DNA from: DASTCZ01 sp963704455
GTDB lineage: Bacteria; Acidobacteriota; Terriglobia; Acidiferrales; UBA7541
Length of the DNA stretch: 64,000 nucleotides
Assembly: GCA_963704455.1 (NCBI GenBank)
Contig: OY969905.1
Coordinates: 1,984,001-2,048,000 of the forward strand
Direction: 5' to 3'
This document shows, one piece after another, positions 45,909 through 53,277 of the stretch. How positions within the stretch are numbered: position 1 is the first letter of the stretch; each line of letters opens with the position of its first letter. The notes beneath the pieces were generated by a model. It was not told where the DNA came from. It saw nothing but the letters and a program-made list of their open reading frames with translations, and searched no databases. The position numbers and the translations under genes were made by a program.

Positions 45909-47780
45909 ATGACAGCCGTTCCGGGAAGCTCATTGCAGAGCAACTCAATCGAAACGATTCGCGAGAAGGCGCGCCTGTTGCGCATTCACTCGATGCGCAT
46001 GACAACGGCCTCGGCAAGCGGCCATCCGACCTCATGCCTTTCCTGCGCTGAATTGGTTGCCGGCATTTTTTTCCATGCGATGCGCTTCGACCCGAAGAAT
46101 CCCAACGCGATCTCCGGCGACAGGTTCGTACTTTCCAAGGGGCATGCCGCGCCGATTCTCTACGCGGCTCTCGCCGAGTCGGGCGTTTTCCCCATTTCTC
46201 GGCTGATGACTTTGCGCCAGCTCACGAGCGAACTCGAAGGCCATCCGACGCCACTGATCCCCGGCGTTGACGCCGCGACCGGCTCGCTCGGTCAGGGACT
46301 TTCCGTCGGCGTGGGACTCGCGCACGGTGCGGAAATCGCAGGCAGCGATGCGCACGTTTACGTTTTGCTGGGCGATGGCGAAATGGCGGAAGGCAACGTG
46401 TGGGAAGCCGCCGCGTTTGCGGCGCACGCGAGCATCACCAACATCACTGCCATTGCCGATGTGAACGCGCTCGGACAAAGCGGGCGCACGATGTATCAGC
46501 ACAACCTGGAAATCTACCAGCGCAAATTCGAGTCCGAAGGCTGGCGCGCCGAAGTGATTGAGGGACACGACGCGGCAGCCGTTGTCGCGGCGCTCGACCG
46601 CGCGTGCGCGGCATCCGACAAACCCACCGCGATCATTGCACGCACGGAAAAAGGTCACGGCGTAAGTTTTCTTGCGGATCGAGACAACTGGCACGGCAAG
46701 CCGCTTTCGCCGGACCAACTCGAAAAGGCGCTTGCAGAAATGGGATCGTTGCCGCCGGTTGTGCCGGATGACGGCCGCTCGTACGCGCGAACGTCGCTGC
46801 CCGTACCTCCTGATTTTCCGGCGCCCGCGCCGCCCGATTACCCGGCCGGAACGCAGGTGGCGACGCGCGAAGCCTACGGCATCGCGCTGAAAAAACTTGG
46901 CGCGGTGAATACCAAAGTCGTGGCCGTGGATGGCGACGTAAAAAATTCCACGTTTTCAGAAACACTGGAGAAGGCTTATCCGGAGCGGTTGATTCAGGGC
47001 TATATCGCCGAACAAAATATGGTCGCGATGAGCGTCGGCCTCGCCGCGCAGGGAATGGTTCCGTTTGCCGCGAGCTTCGCGTGTTTTCTTTCGCGCGCTT
47101 ACGATCAGGTCCGCATGGCGGCGGTGAGCCGCGCGTCAATAAAACTTTGCGGCTCGCATTGCGGCGTGAGCATCGGCGAAGACGGGCCATCGCAAATGGG
47201 CCTCGAAGATCTGGCGATGTTTCGCGCGATTCCCGGCGCGGTGGTTTTCTATCCTTGCGACGGAGTTTCCGCGGAACGTGTTACGGAAATCGCCGCGCGG
47301 ATTCCCGGCATCACATACATCCGAACGTCGCGCCCGAAAACGGCGCTGCTTTATTCCGCCACCGATGAATTTCCCGTGCCCGGCTTCAAAGTATTGCGGC
47401 AAAGCGCGAGTGACGCGGTAACAATTATCGCCGCGGGAATCACGGTGCACGAATCGTTGAAAGCGTGCGACCAGTTGAAAGCAAAAGGAATCGCGGCGCG
47501 TGTTATTGATTTGTATTGCGTGAAGCCACTCGACGGCGCGAAACTCGGCGCGGAAATTCGCGCGGGACAGGGAAAACTCGTCACCGTGGAAGACCATTAC
47601 CACGAAGGCGGCATTGGTGAAGCGGTGCTCGCCGCGCTTGCGGACGCGGGCGCGCTGCCAACAAAGGTGAAGCGGCTGGCGGTGGATCGCGTGCCGCATT
47701 CCGGGAAGCCGGATGAATTGATCGCCAAGTTTGGAATTTCCGCGCGGCACATCGCCGCGGCGGTTGAATTGTTAAAGTAA
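45909..47780 (+). CDS. Transketolase (short, animal-like form)
   Basis: TPP enzyme of the pentose phosphate pathway, 623 aa, about the length of animal transketolases and shorter than the usual 660-aa bacterial type. Motifs include ASASGHPTSC, FVLSKGHAAPILYAALAE, ATGSLGQGLSVGVGLA and the TPP/Mg motif GDGEMAEGNVWEAAAFAA. The pyrimidine-binding half has AEQNMVAMSVGLA, and the C-terminal domain follows. GGAGG 8 bp before the ATG. A small gene follows by 16 bp. A DXS or other TPP enzyme is excluded by the order of the motifs. Confidence 0.92.
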   Translation: MTAVPGSSLQSNSIETIREKARLLRIHSMRMTTASASGHPTSCLSCAELVAGIFFHAMRFDPKNPNAISGDRFVLSKGHAAPILYAALAESGVFPISRLMTLRQLTSELEGHPTPLIPGVDAATGSLGQGLSVGVGLAHGAEIAGSDAHVYVLLGDGEMAEGNVWEAAAFAAHASITNITAIADVNALGQSGRTMYQHNLEIYQRKFESEGWRAEVIEGHDAAAVVAALDRACAASDKPTAIIARTEKGHGVSFLADRDNWHGKPLSPDQLEKALAEMGSLPPVVPDDGRSYARTSLPVPPDFPAPAPPDYPAGTQVATREAYGIALKKLGAVNTKVVAVDGDVKNSTFSETLEKAYPERLIQGYIAEQNMVAMSVGLAAQGMVPFAASFACFLSRAYDQVRMAAVSRASIKLCGSHCGVSIGEDGPSQMGLEDLAMFRAIPGAVVFYPCDGVSAERVTEIAARIPGITYIRTSRPKTALLYSATDEFPVPGFKVLRQSASDAVTIIAAGITVHESLKACDQLKAKGIAARVIDLYCVKPLDGAKLGAEIRAGQGKLVTVEDHYHEGGIGEAVLAALADAGALPTKVKRLAVDRVPHSGKPDELIAKFGISARHIAAAVELLK

Positions 47781-47796
47781 ATCGAGGCCCAGAGAG

Positions 47797-48075
47797 ATGG
47801 CGGAGAAATTAGTTCTTGTCGGAGTGATTCCTGAAGTTGTTGTCATCGGGCCAAACGATCAGGTGCTTTGGCTTTCGGATGCGGGAAATTTAAAAATTGA
47901 ATTTGATCCCAACCGCTGTCCATTTTCCTCCAACGTTTATCAAGCTCCCGCCGGCTCGCGACTTTTGAGCGGTCCGCCGCGCCCGGGAACAAATCCCGGC
48001 TCCTTCAAATACAAACTTTATTTGAATGACCAGCGGATTGGCGCGGGTGAAGTCGTGCTCCGTGAGGCTTCGTAG
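47797..48075 (+). CDS. Small protein of unknown function downstream of transketolase
   Basis: A 92-residue protein, 16 bp after the transketolase stop. It lacks a signal peptide and is predicted all-beta (VVVIGPNDQVLWLSDAGNLK, then FKYKLYLNDQRIGAGEVVL), reminiscent of a cupredoxin-like or immunoglobulin-like fold but without visible copper ligands. The close spacing suggests co-transcription. Function not recognised. Confidence 0.65.
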   Translation: MAEKLVLVGVIPEVVVIGPNDQVLWLSDAGNLKIEFDPNRCPFSSNVYQAPAGSRLLSGPPRPGTNPGSFKYKLYLNDQRIGAGEVVLREAS

Positions 48076-48158
48076 GAAATTGGTTATAACATTTCGCGGG
48101 AAAATCGCTTTGGAAATCGATTGCTTGGCCCAGTGGGAAACGCCCGTATCCTATTGTA

Positions 48159-48173
48159 AATAAAGGCTTTATT
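48159..48173. repeat. 15-bp inverted repeat
   Basis: AATAAAG-G-CTTTATT, perfect 7-bp arms with a one-base spacer, 37 bp upstream of the larger palindrome. Confidence 0.5.
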
Positions 48174-48209
48174 CACTTCAATTAACCAGGCACATCCACT
48201 GAGAAAAAA

Positions 48210-48231
48210 TTGAGTAGGTCAACCTACTCAA
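48210..48231. promoter_or_regulatory. 22-bp palindrome, operator-like
   Basis: TTGAGTAGGT and ACCTACTCAA, perfect 10-bp arms separated by CA, located 15 bp upstream of the start codon of a short ORF with a clear ribosome site. The shape is that of a dimeric repressor site. No regulator gene is beside it. Confidence 0.55.
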
Positions 48232-48246
48232 TTCCAGGAGTAAAAA

Positions 48247-48312
48247 ATGACATATTTGGAATCGGTTACTCGGAACGAGATGATCGCCGTTCGGGGGAGA
48301 GCATTCGAATAG
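48247..48312 (+). CDS. 21-codon micro-ORF behind the palindrome
   Basis: AGGAG lies 6 bp before the ATG, and the frame starts MTYLESVTRN and stops at TAG (48310-48312). It may be a leader peptide, the start of a decayed gene (for example an antitoxin-like regulator) or chance. The ribosome site and palindrome are the only support. Confidence 0.35.
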   Translation: MTYLESVTRNEMIAVRGRAFE

Positions 48313-48421
48313 ACGGCAAATTCACTTATTGGGCGGCGGAAGCGCAGAAATCGGGCATAGAGAACACAACTTATTCATGTGGCCGGGGTTCAGATTGTTT
48401 AGCCCTTAAATTAAGGAAGCG

Positions 48422-48427
48422 TATAAT
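48422..48427 (+). promoter_or_regulatory. -10-like TATAAT upstream of the secreted-protein gene
   Basis: Consensus TATAAT 41 bp before the ATG at 48468, with only a weak TTAGCC at 17-bp spacing as -35. A plausible housekeeping promoter. Confidence 0.4.
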
Positions 48428-48467
48428 AGTTGTAAGTGTTCGCTCGCTTGTGGAATTGGAGTCGAAT

Positions 48468-49268
48468 ATGCGGCGGTATTTAACCGGAATGCCAGCCGTC
48501 TTGGCGCTAGCCGTCCTTGCATTTACCACCTTGAGCGTTCGCGCGGAAGACTTCTGGGTGAAAACCGACTGGAAGAATTGGTCCAAGGATGACTGCATGA
48601 AAATGCTGTATAACTCGCCCTGGACGTTTCAGTGGCAGCAGCCAATCATAATAGGCGACGCATCTTCCACCCAGCCAGAGAGCATGACTTCAATGCGAGC
48701 CACACACGCCGCAAGAGATCCCTCCGTACACTATTACATTCAGGATAGGTCCTCCGTTCCAGTGCGGGAAGCCTACATCCGCTATCTACAGATCGCCAAC
48801 AAATACAACAAGATGGACGATGCGCACAAGAAAGCGTTTGATGCGCAGGCGGAAACCATTCTGGATCGGACGTTTGATGAAGTCATCCTGATCCATGTGG
48901 ATTACACAGGGCCAAGTCCATATCAAAACGAGTTGATGGAATACTGGAACCACATCTCGGAAGACAAGATTAAGAATAATATTTTCCTGATCAATCAAAG
49001 GGGCGACTACATTCCGCCATTCAGGTTCGACAGACTAAACCCTGCGGATCGGGCATTCGAGATATATTTTCCGCGAACGAAAAACAACGAGCCCATTATT
49101 CAAGAGGCCGACAAGATGTTTACCGTCGAGTTTCCGAGTCCATCGATTGTTGCGCAGTTAACGACGAGCCTAAACGATCCCCCGGCTCCGAGGATCCCGG
49201 GCGGAGTTGGAGTGGTGGCTGAATTCAAGTTGGAGAAGATGGTGTGGAAGGGGAAACGCAGTTATTGA
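48468..49268 (+). CDS. Secreted protein of unknown function (WKxWSxxxC motif)
   Basis: A 266-residue exported protein; the ATG at 48468 has GGAG 7 bp upstream and a signal peptide follows (AVLALAVLAFTTLSVRAED). The mature N-terminus has WKNWSKDDCMKMLYNSPWTF, a Trp/Cys motif I associate with secreted acidobacterial proteins of unknown role. The middle is charged helix, and the C-terminal half is beta-rich (FLINQRGDYIPPFRFDRL). It lies 22 bp before VWA copy 1, so the two probably form one transcript. Confidence 0.72.
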   Translation: MRRYLTGMPAVLALAVLAFTTLSVRAEDFWVKTDWKNWSKDDCMKMLYNSPWTFQWQQPIIIGDASSTQPESMTSMRATHAARDPSVHYYIQDRSSVPVREAYIRYLQIANKYNKMDDAHKKAFDAQAETILDRTFDEVILIHVDYTGPSPYQNELMEYWNHISEDKIKNNIFLINQRGDYIPPFRFDRLNPADRAFEIYFPRTKNNEPIIQEADKMFTVEFPSPSIVAQLTTSLNDPPAPRIPGGVGVVAEFKLEKMVWKGKRSY

Positions 49269-49290
49269 CCCTCAAAGGTGGTGGTGCGTC

Positions 49291-51162
49291 ATGGTCTCGC
49301 TTTTTCTTTCGCAACGAGCCTCAGATCGAAATCATAATCATGTGTCCTGGAAGCTGAGCGTTGCCGCGGCTATATTTTCAGCCGGTCTGACGGCCGCAGT
49401 GTTTGCCCAATCCGTGCAATCTCCTCCACCGCCGCCACCCCCGCGGCAGAGCCAATCCACTCCGTCACAATCCACGCACCCGCCGATACGCGTTGTCCGC
49501 CAAATGATCCAGGTGGATGTTGTCGCCAAGGATAAGGACGGCAAGCCGGTGGCAAATCTGAAGCAAAGTGACTTCAAGGTTTTTGACGAAAGCAAGTTGC
49601 AGCAAATCGCATGGTTTTCGCTGGAGACGAAAGAGTCGCGTTCACAAGAGGCCCAACTGCGAGAGTTGCCTCCCAATACTTTCACCAACCTGATCGAACA
49701 AAAGGCGGGCGTGCCGGGTAACGTGACGCTAATTCTTTTGGATTATGAAAATACAAAGCAGTCGGACCTGATTCCGGCAAGAAACCAACTCGTGAAGCTG
49801 CTCCATCAGATGCAACCTAACGATCGCGTGGCGCTCTACGCCCTTGCGGGCCGCCTGTATGTTCTCCATGATTTTACGAGCGACATGGCCTCACTCCTGA
49901 AAGCAATTGACACGTACTGGACACCCGATTCCGTGGACGCCTCCTATGAGAATTTTCGCCCAGTTTTTAACTCCGCTGTTCACGATCAGGCGATGGACGC
50001 ATTTATCAACATGTCAAATCAGAAGATGTCTGACTTCTCTGCGATTAACAGGGTGGAAGCCACGTCCACCGCATTTGAGGCGATCGCAGAACACCTGATG
50101 AGTATTCCCGGCCGGAAAAATCTGGTCTGGATTTCCTCTGCTTTTCCGCTCAGCATCGGACTAGATAAAGAGGGAAACAATTCGGGTATGTCAGCCTATC
50201 AAGCGGACGCGAGCCCCGCAGGCTTGGGACCTTCGAGCTATGGTGGGACCGGAGGCACCGGCGGCGAAGGGCTCTATATCCAGGAAAATCGCCAGTTCAG
50301 CCAGGAAGCGGACCGCGCCGTTCGCGCGCTGGGCAGCGCCAATATCGCCCTCTATCCTGTAGACGCTCGAGGTCTGATCGGCTCTGGTACTTCAGATATG
50401 GCTGTTGGTGGGGATCAAAATCCTTATTTCAGCCCTACCACTTTTAAAGCGCAGGGCTATCGAAGCGAGGTGTATGCGAATTCCTTCGACACTATGAATG
50501 CCCTTGCGTCGCGGACCGGCGGGAAGGCGTACTACAACACCAATGACATCGGCGGCTCAATCTCGAAGGCTATGGACGACGCGCGCGTGAGCTACATGAT
50601 TGCCTACTATCCGGATCACGATGACTGGAACGGAAAATTCCACAGGCTGCGCGTGACCACGACTCACCCGGGCGTGTCACTGCATTACCGCAGCGGATAT
50701 TTTGCGCAGCCGCCGGACTACGTTGAAAACCTGAAGACCGCCCAAGTCTGGAAAACAGCGATGTCAAGCCCACTGGACGCGACGGGCGTGGGAGTGTCCG
50801 TGCATGTCGAGCCCAAAGAGGCGCTTGAGGCGCGGACGATGGTGATGGAGGTGGTGGTGAACGAATCCGACGTGAGCTTCGGCCATGAGGGCGACCGGAC
50901 CACAGGCAGGCTGGAAGTGGTTCTGGCGCAATATGACAAAGAAGGCATCCCGGTCGTCAGCGAAACCAGCGAAGTGAAAATGGAGTTGGACAGAGATACT
51001 TATTCAAAGGCCAGAAAAGAAGGGCTGCACTTCGGGCGCATCCTGCCGATTTCCGCGAAGGCTGCGGAGGTGCGCGTTTTCGTGCGAGACACAAAGAGCA
51101 ATGCGATTGGATCCGTGTCACTTCCCGTGAACTTGGTTTTCAAGCCGAAAGCAAATCAATAA
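49291..51162 (+). CDS. VWFA-related acidobacterial secreted protein, copy 1
   Basis: A 623-residue exported protein of the acidobacterial VWFA-related family (TIGR03436-type). The start at 49291 has AAGGTGG 8 bp upstream and gives a length matching copy 2 (624 aa); the frame open to 49207 overlaps the preceding gene. A signal peptide and Pro/Gln-rich linker are followed by the N-terminal beta domain (IQVDVVAKDKDGKPVANLKQ, SDFKVFDE). A VWA-type alpha/beta domain follows (VTLILLDYENTKQSD...), then a region with ISKAMDDARVSYMIAYYPDH and a C-terminal beta domain. A metal-ion-dependent adhesion site in the strict DxSxS form is not seen. Role unknown; an adhesin or ligand-binding envelope protein is likely. 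Confidence 0.87.
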   Translation: MVSLFLSQRASDRNHNHVSWKLSVAAAIFSAGLTAAVFAQSVQSPPPPPPPRQSQSTPSQSTHPPIRVVRQMIQVDVVAKDKDGKPVANLKQSDFKVFDESKLQQIAWFSLETKESRSQEAQLRELPPNTFTNLIEQKAGVPGNVTLILLDYENTKQSDLIPARNQLVKLLHQMQPNDRVALYALAGRLYVLHDFTSDMASLLKAIDTYWTPDSVDASYENFRPVFNSAVHDQAMDAFINMSNQKMSDFSAINRVEATSTAFEAIAEHLMSIPGRKNLVWISSAFPLSIGLDKEGNNSGMSAYQADASPAGLGPSSYGGTGGTGGEGLYIQENRQFSQEADRAVRALGSANIALYPVDARGLIGSGTSDMAVGGDQNPYFSPTTFKAQGYRSEVYANSFDTMNALASRTGGKAYYNTNDIGGSISKAMDDARVSYMIAYYPDHDDWNGKFHRLRVTTTHPGVSLHYRSGYFAQPPDYVENLKTAQVWKTAMSSPLDATGVGVSVHVEPKEALEARTMVMEVVVNESDVSFGHEGDRTTGRLEVVLAQYDKEGIPVVSETSEVKMELDRDTYSKARKEGLHFGRILPISAKAAEVRVFVRDTKSNAIGSVSLPVNLVFKPKANQ

Positions 51163-51302
51163 ATTTGCACGTTGCAACCAATTCCAAGGAAAAAGGCTCA
51201 AAGTAATCGCTGGGAATTCGCGGCTTTCGAGAAAATGGATTTCTTTGCCGGACGGCATTACAGGCGTAGAATTCACTCATAATCAAGTAGAAGAGGTGCA
51301 TC

Positions 51303-53177
51303 ATGGAATTGCTTCATCCTTCCCGGAAAGGCTCGAATCGGAATCATACTCATCGCAGCTTAAAAATGTGCGCAAGCACCTTGCTCCTCACGGCAGGGAT
51401 CGCGGTTGCAGTCCGCGGCCAGTCCGTGCAATCCGCTCCGCCGCCGCCACCGCAGCAGAGCCAGGCTCCGGCACAGCAATCGACCCATCCGCCGCTGCGC
51501 GTCGTGCGGCAGATGATCCAGGTGGATGTTGTCGCCAAGGATAAAGACGGCAAGCCGGTGGCCAACCTGAAGCAGAGTGACTTCAAGCTCTGGGACGAAG
51601 GCAAGCTTCAGCAAATCGCGTGGTTTTCGCTGGAGACGAAAGAGTCGCGTTCACAAGAGGCCCAACTGCGAGAGTTGCCTCCCAATACTTTCACCAACCT
51701 GATCGAACAAAAGGCGGGCGTGCCGGGTAACGTGACGCTAATTCTTTTGGATTATGAAAATACAAAGCAGTCGGACCTGATTCCGGCAAGAAACCAACTC
51801 GTGAAGCTGCTCCATCAGATGCAACCTAACGATCGCGTGGCGCTCTACGCTCTTGCGGGCCGCCTGTATGTTCTCCACGATTTTACGAGCGACATGGCTT
51901 CGCTCCTTAAGGCAATCGACACTTACTGGTCGCCGGATTCGGTGGACGCTTCCTATGAAAACACCCCCCCGGTTTTTGGTTCCGCTAGAAATGATCCGGG
52001 GATGGACGCATTTATAAATTTGGCCAAGCAAAGGTTTTCGGATTTCGCCGCAATTAACAGGGCGGAAACCACCACCCAGGCATTTGAAGCCATCGCGGAC
52101 CATGTGATGCGGATCCCCGGACGAAAGAATCTCGTCTGGATTTCTTCCGCCTTTCCCCTGAGCATCGGTTTGGACAAGGAAGGAAACAACTCATACATGG
52201 CGGCTTATCAGTCGGACGCGGGCGGCGCTGGTATGAGACCTTCGAATTTTTCAGGACCCGCCACAAGTCTTACCACGGGCTCCGAAGGCCTTTATATTCA
52301 AGAGTCTCGCCAGTTTGACCAGGAATTGGAGCGCGCCGTTCGCGCGCTGGGCAACGCCAACATCGCTATTTATCCCGTCGACGCTCGCGGCCTGATTGGC
52401 TCCGGAACCGATTCCGCAGTTATCAATGGCAATCAAAGTCCCTATTTCAGTCCCACCACTTTTCAAGCGCCGGGCTATCGAAGCGCGATATATGCGGATT
52501 CCTTCGATACCATGAATGCCCTTGCGACGCGGACCGGCGGGGCCGCGTATTACAACACCAATGATATCGGCGGCTCGATTTCAAAGGCGATGGACGACGC
52601 GCGAGTGAGCTACATGATCGCCTATTACCCGGACCACGACGATTGGAACGGAAAATTCCATAGGCTGCGGCTGACCACGACGCGCCCCGGCGTTTCCCTG
52701 CATTACCGGAGCGGATATTTTGCGCAGCCGCCGGACTATGTTGAGAACTTGAAGACCGCACAGGTCTGGAGGACGGCGATGTCAAGCCCTCTGGATGCGA
52801 CGGGAGTGGGCGTCTCCGTGCATGTCGAGCCCAAGGAGGCGCTCGAAGCGCGGACGATGGTGATGGAGGTGGTGGTGAATGAGTCGGATGTAAGCTTCAA
52901 CCACGAAGGCGATCGGACTACGGGCAGGCTGGAAGTGGTTCTGGCGCAATACGACAAAGAGGGCATCCCGGTCGTCAGCGAAACCAGCGAAGTGAAGATG
53001 GAGTTGGACAGAGATACTTATTCAAAGGCCAGAAAAGAAGGGCTGCACTTCGGGCGCATCCTGCCGATTTCCGCGAAGGCCGCGGAGGTGCGCGTTTTCG
53101 TGCGAGACACCAAGAGCAACGCGATTGGATCCGTGTCGCTGCCGGTGAACTTGGTTTTCAAGCCGAAGACGAACTAA
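51303..53177 (+). CDS. VWFA-related acidobacterial secreted protein, copy 2
   Basis: Tandem paralogue of the preceding gene, 624 aa. GAGGTGCATC before the ATG supports the start, and a signal peptide follows (ASTLLLTAGIAVAVRGQS). Domains are as in copy 1. A 230-bp block (51629-51858 against 49612-49841) is identical and the 3' ends are nearly so. The segments between differ more (for example YENFRPVFN against YENTPPVFG), a pattern of gene conversion or recent partial duplication. Function unknown. Followed by an ADOP gene on the opposite strand. Confidence 0.87.
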   Translation: MELLHPSRKGSNRNHTHRSLKMCASTLLLTAGIAVAVRGQSVQSAPPPPPQQSQAPAQQSTHPPLRVVRQMIQVDVVAKDKDGKPVANLKQSDFKLWDEGKLQQIAWFSLETKESRSQEAQLRELPPNTFTNLIEQKAGVPGNVTLILLDYENTKQSDLIPARNQLVKLLHQMQPNDRVALYALAGRLYVLHDFTSDMASLLKAIDTYWSPDSVDASYENTPPVFGSARNDPGMDAFINLAKQRFSDFAAINRAETTTQAFEAIADHVMRIPGRKNLVWISSAFPLSIGLDKEGNNSYMAAYQSDAGGAGMRPSNFSGPATSLTTGSEGLYIQESRQFDQELERAVRALGNANIAIYPVDARGLIGSGTDSAVINGNQSPYFSPTTFQAPGYRSAIYADSFDTMNALATRTGGAAYYNTNDIGGSISKAMDDARVSYMIAYYPDHDDWNGKFHRLRLTTTRPGVSLHYRSGYFAQPPDYVENLKTAQVWRTAMSSPLDATGVGVSVHVEPKEALEARTMVMEVVVNESDVSFNHEGDRTTGRLEVVLAQYDKEGIPVVSETSEVKMELDRDTYSKARKEGLHFGRILPISAKAAEVRVFVRDTKSNAIGSVSLPVNLVFKPKTN

Positions 53178-53277
53178 AGTTTGCCGGTTGTCGCGCAGAA
53201 AAGGCTGAACCTCTTGCCACTCCACTTCAAAAGCCTGTTGTGCGCCGCAGGTCAGTGAATTGCACCCTGCTGAAAGA

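Larger units (their letters stand above)
48076..48467. other. AT-rich intergenic region with two inverted repeats, a micro-ORF and a -10-like box
   Basis: These 392 bp hold no standard-length gene on either strand. A frame open from 48210 into the next gene lacks a ribosome site at its start and is not counted. Visible structures are an inverted repeat at 48159-48173, a longer palindrome at 48210-48231, a 21-codon ORF with a good ribosome site at 48247-48312 and a TATAAT at 48422-48427. Confidence 0.6.

Noticed and set aside
48210..48467. N-terminal extension of the secreted protein to 48210
   Set aside because: No ribosome site, it would hide the signal peptide, and the ATG at 48468 has GGAG at good spacing.
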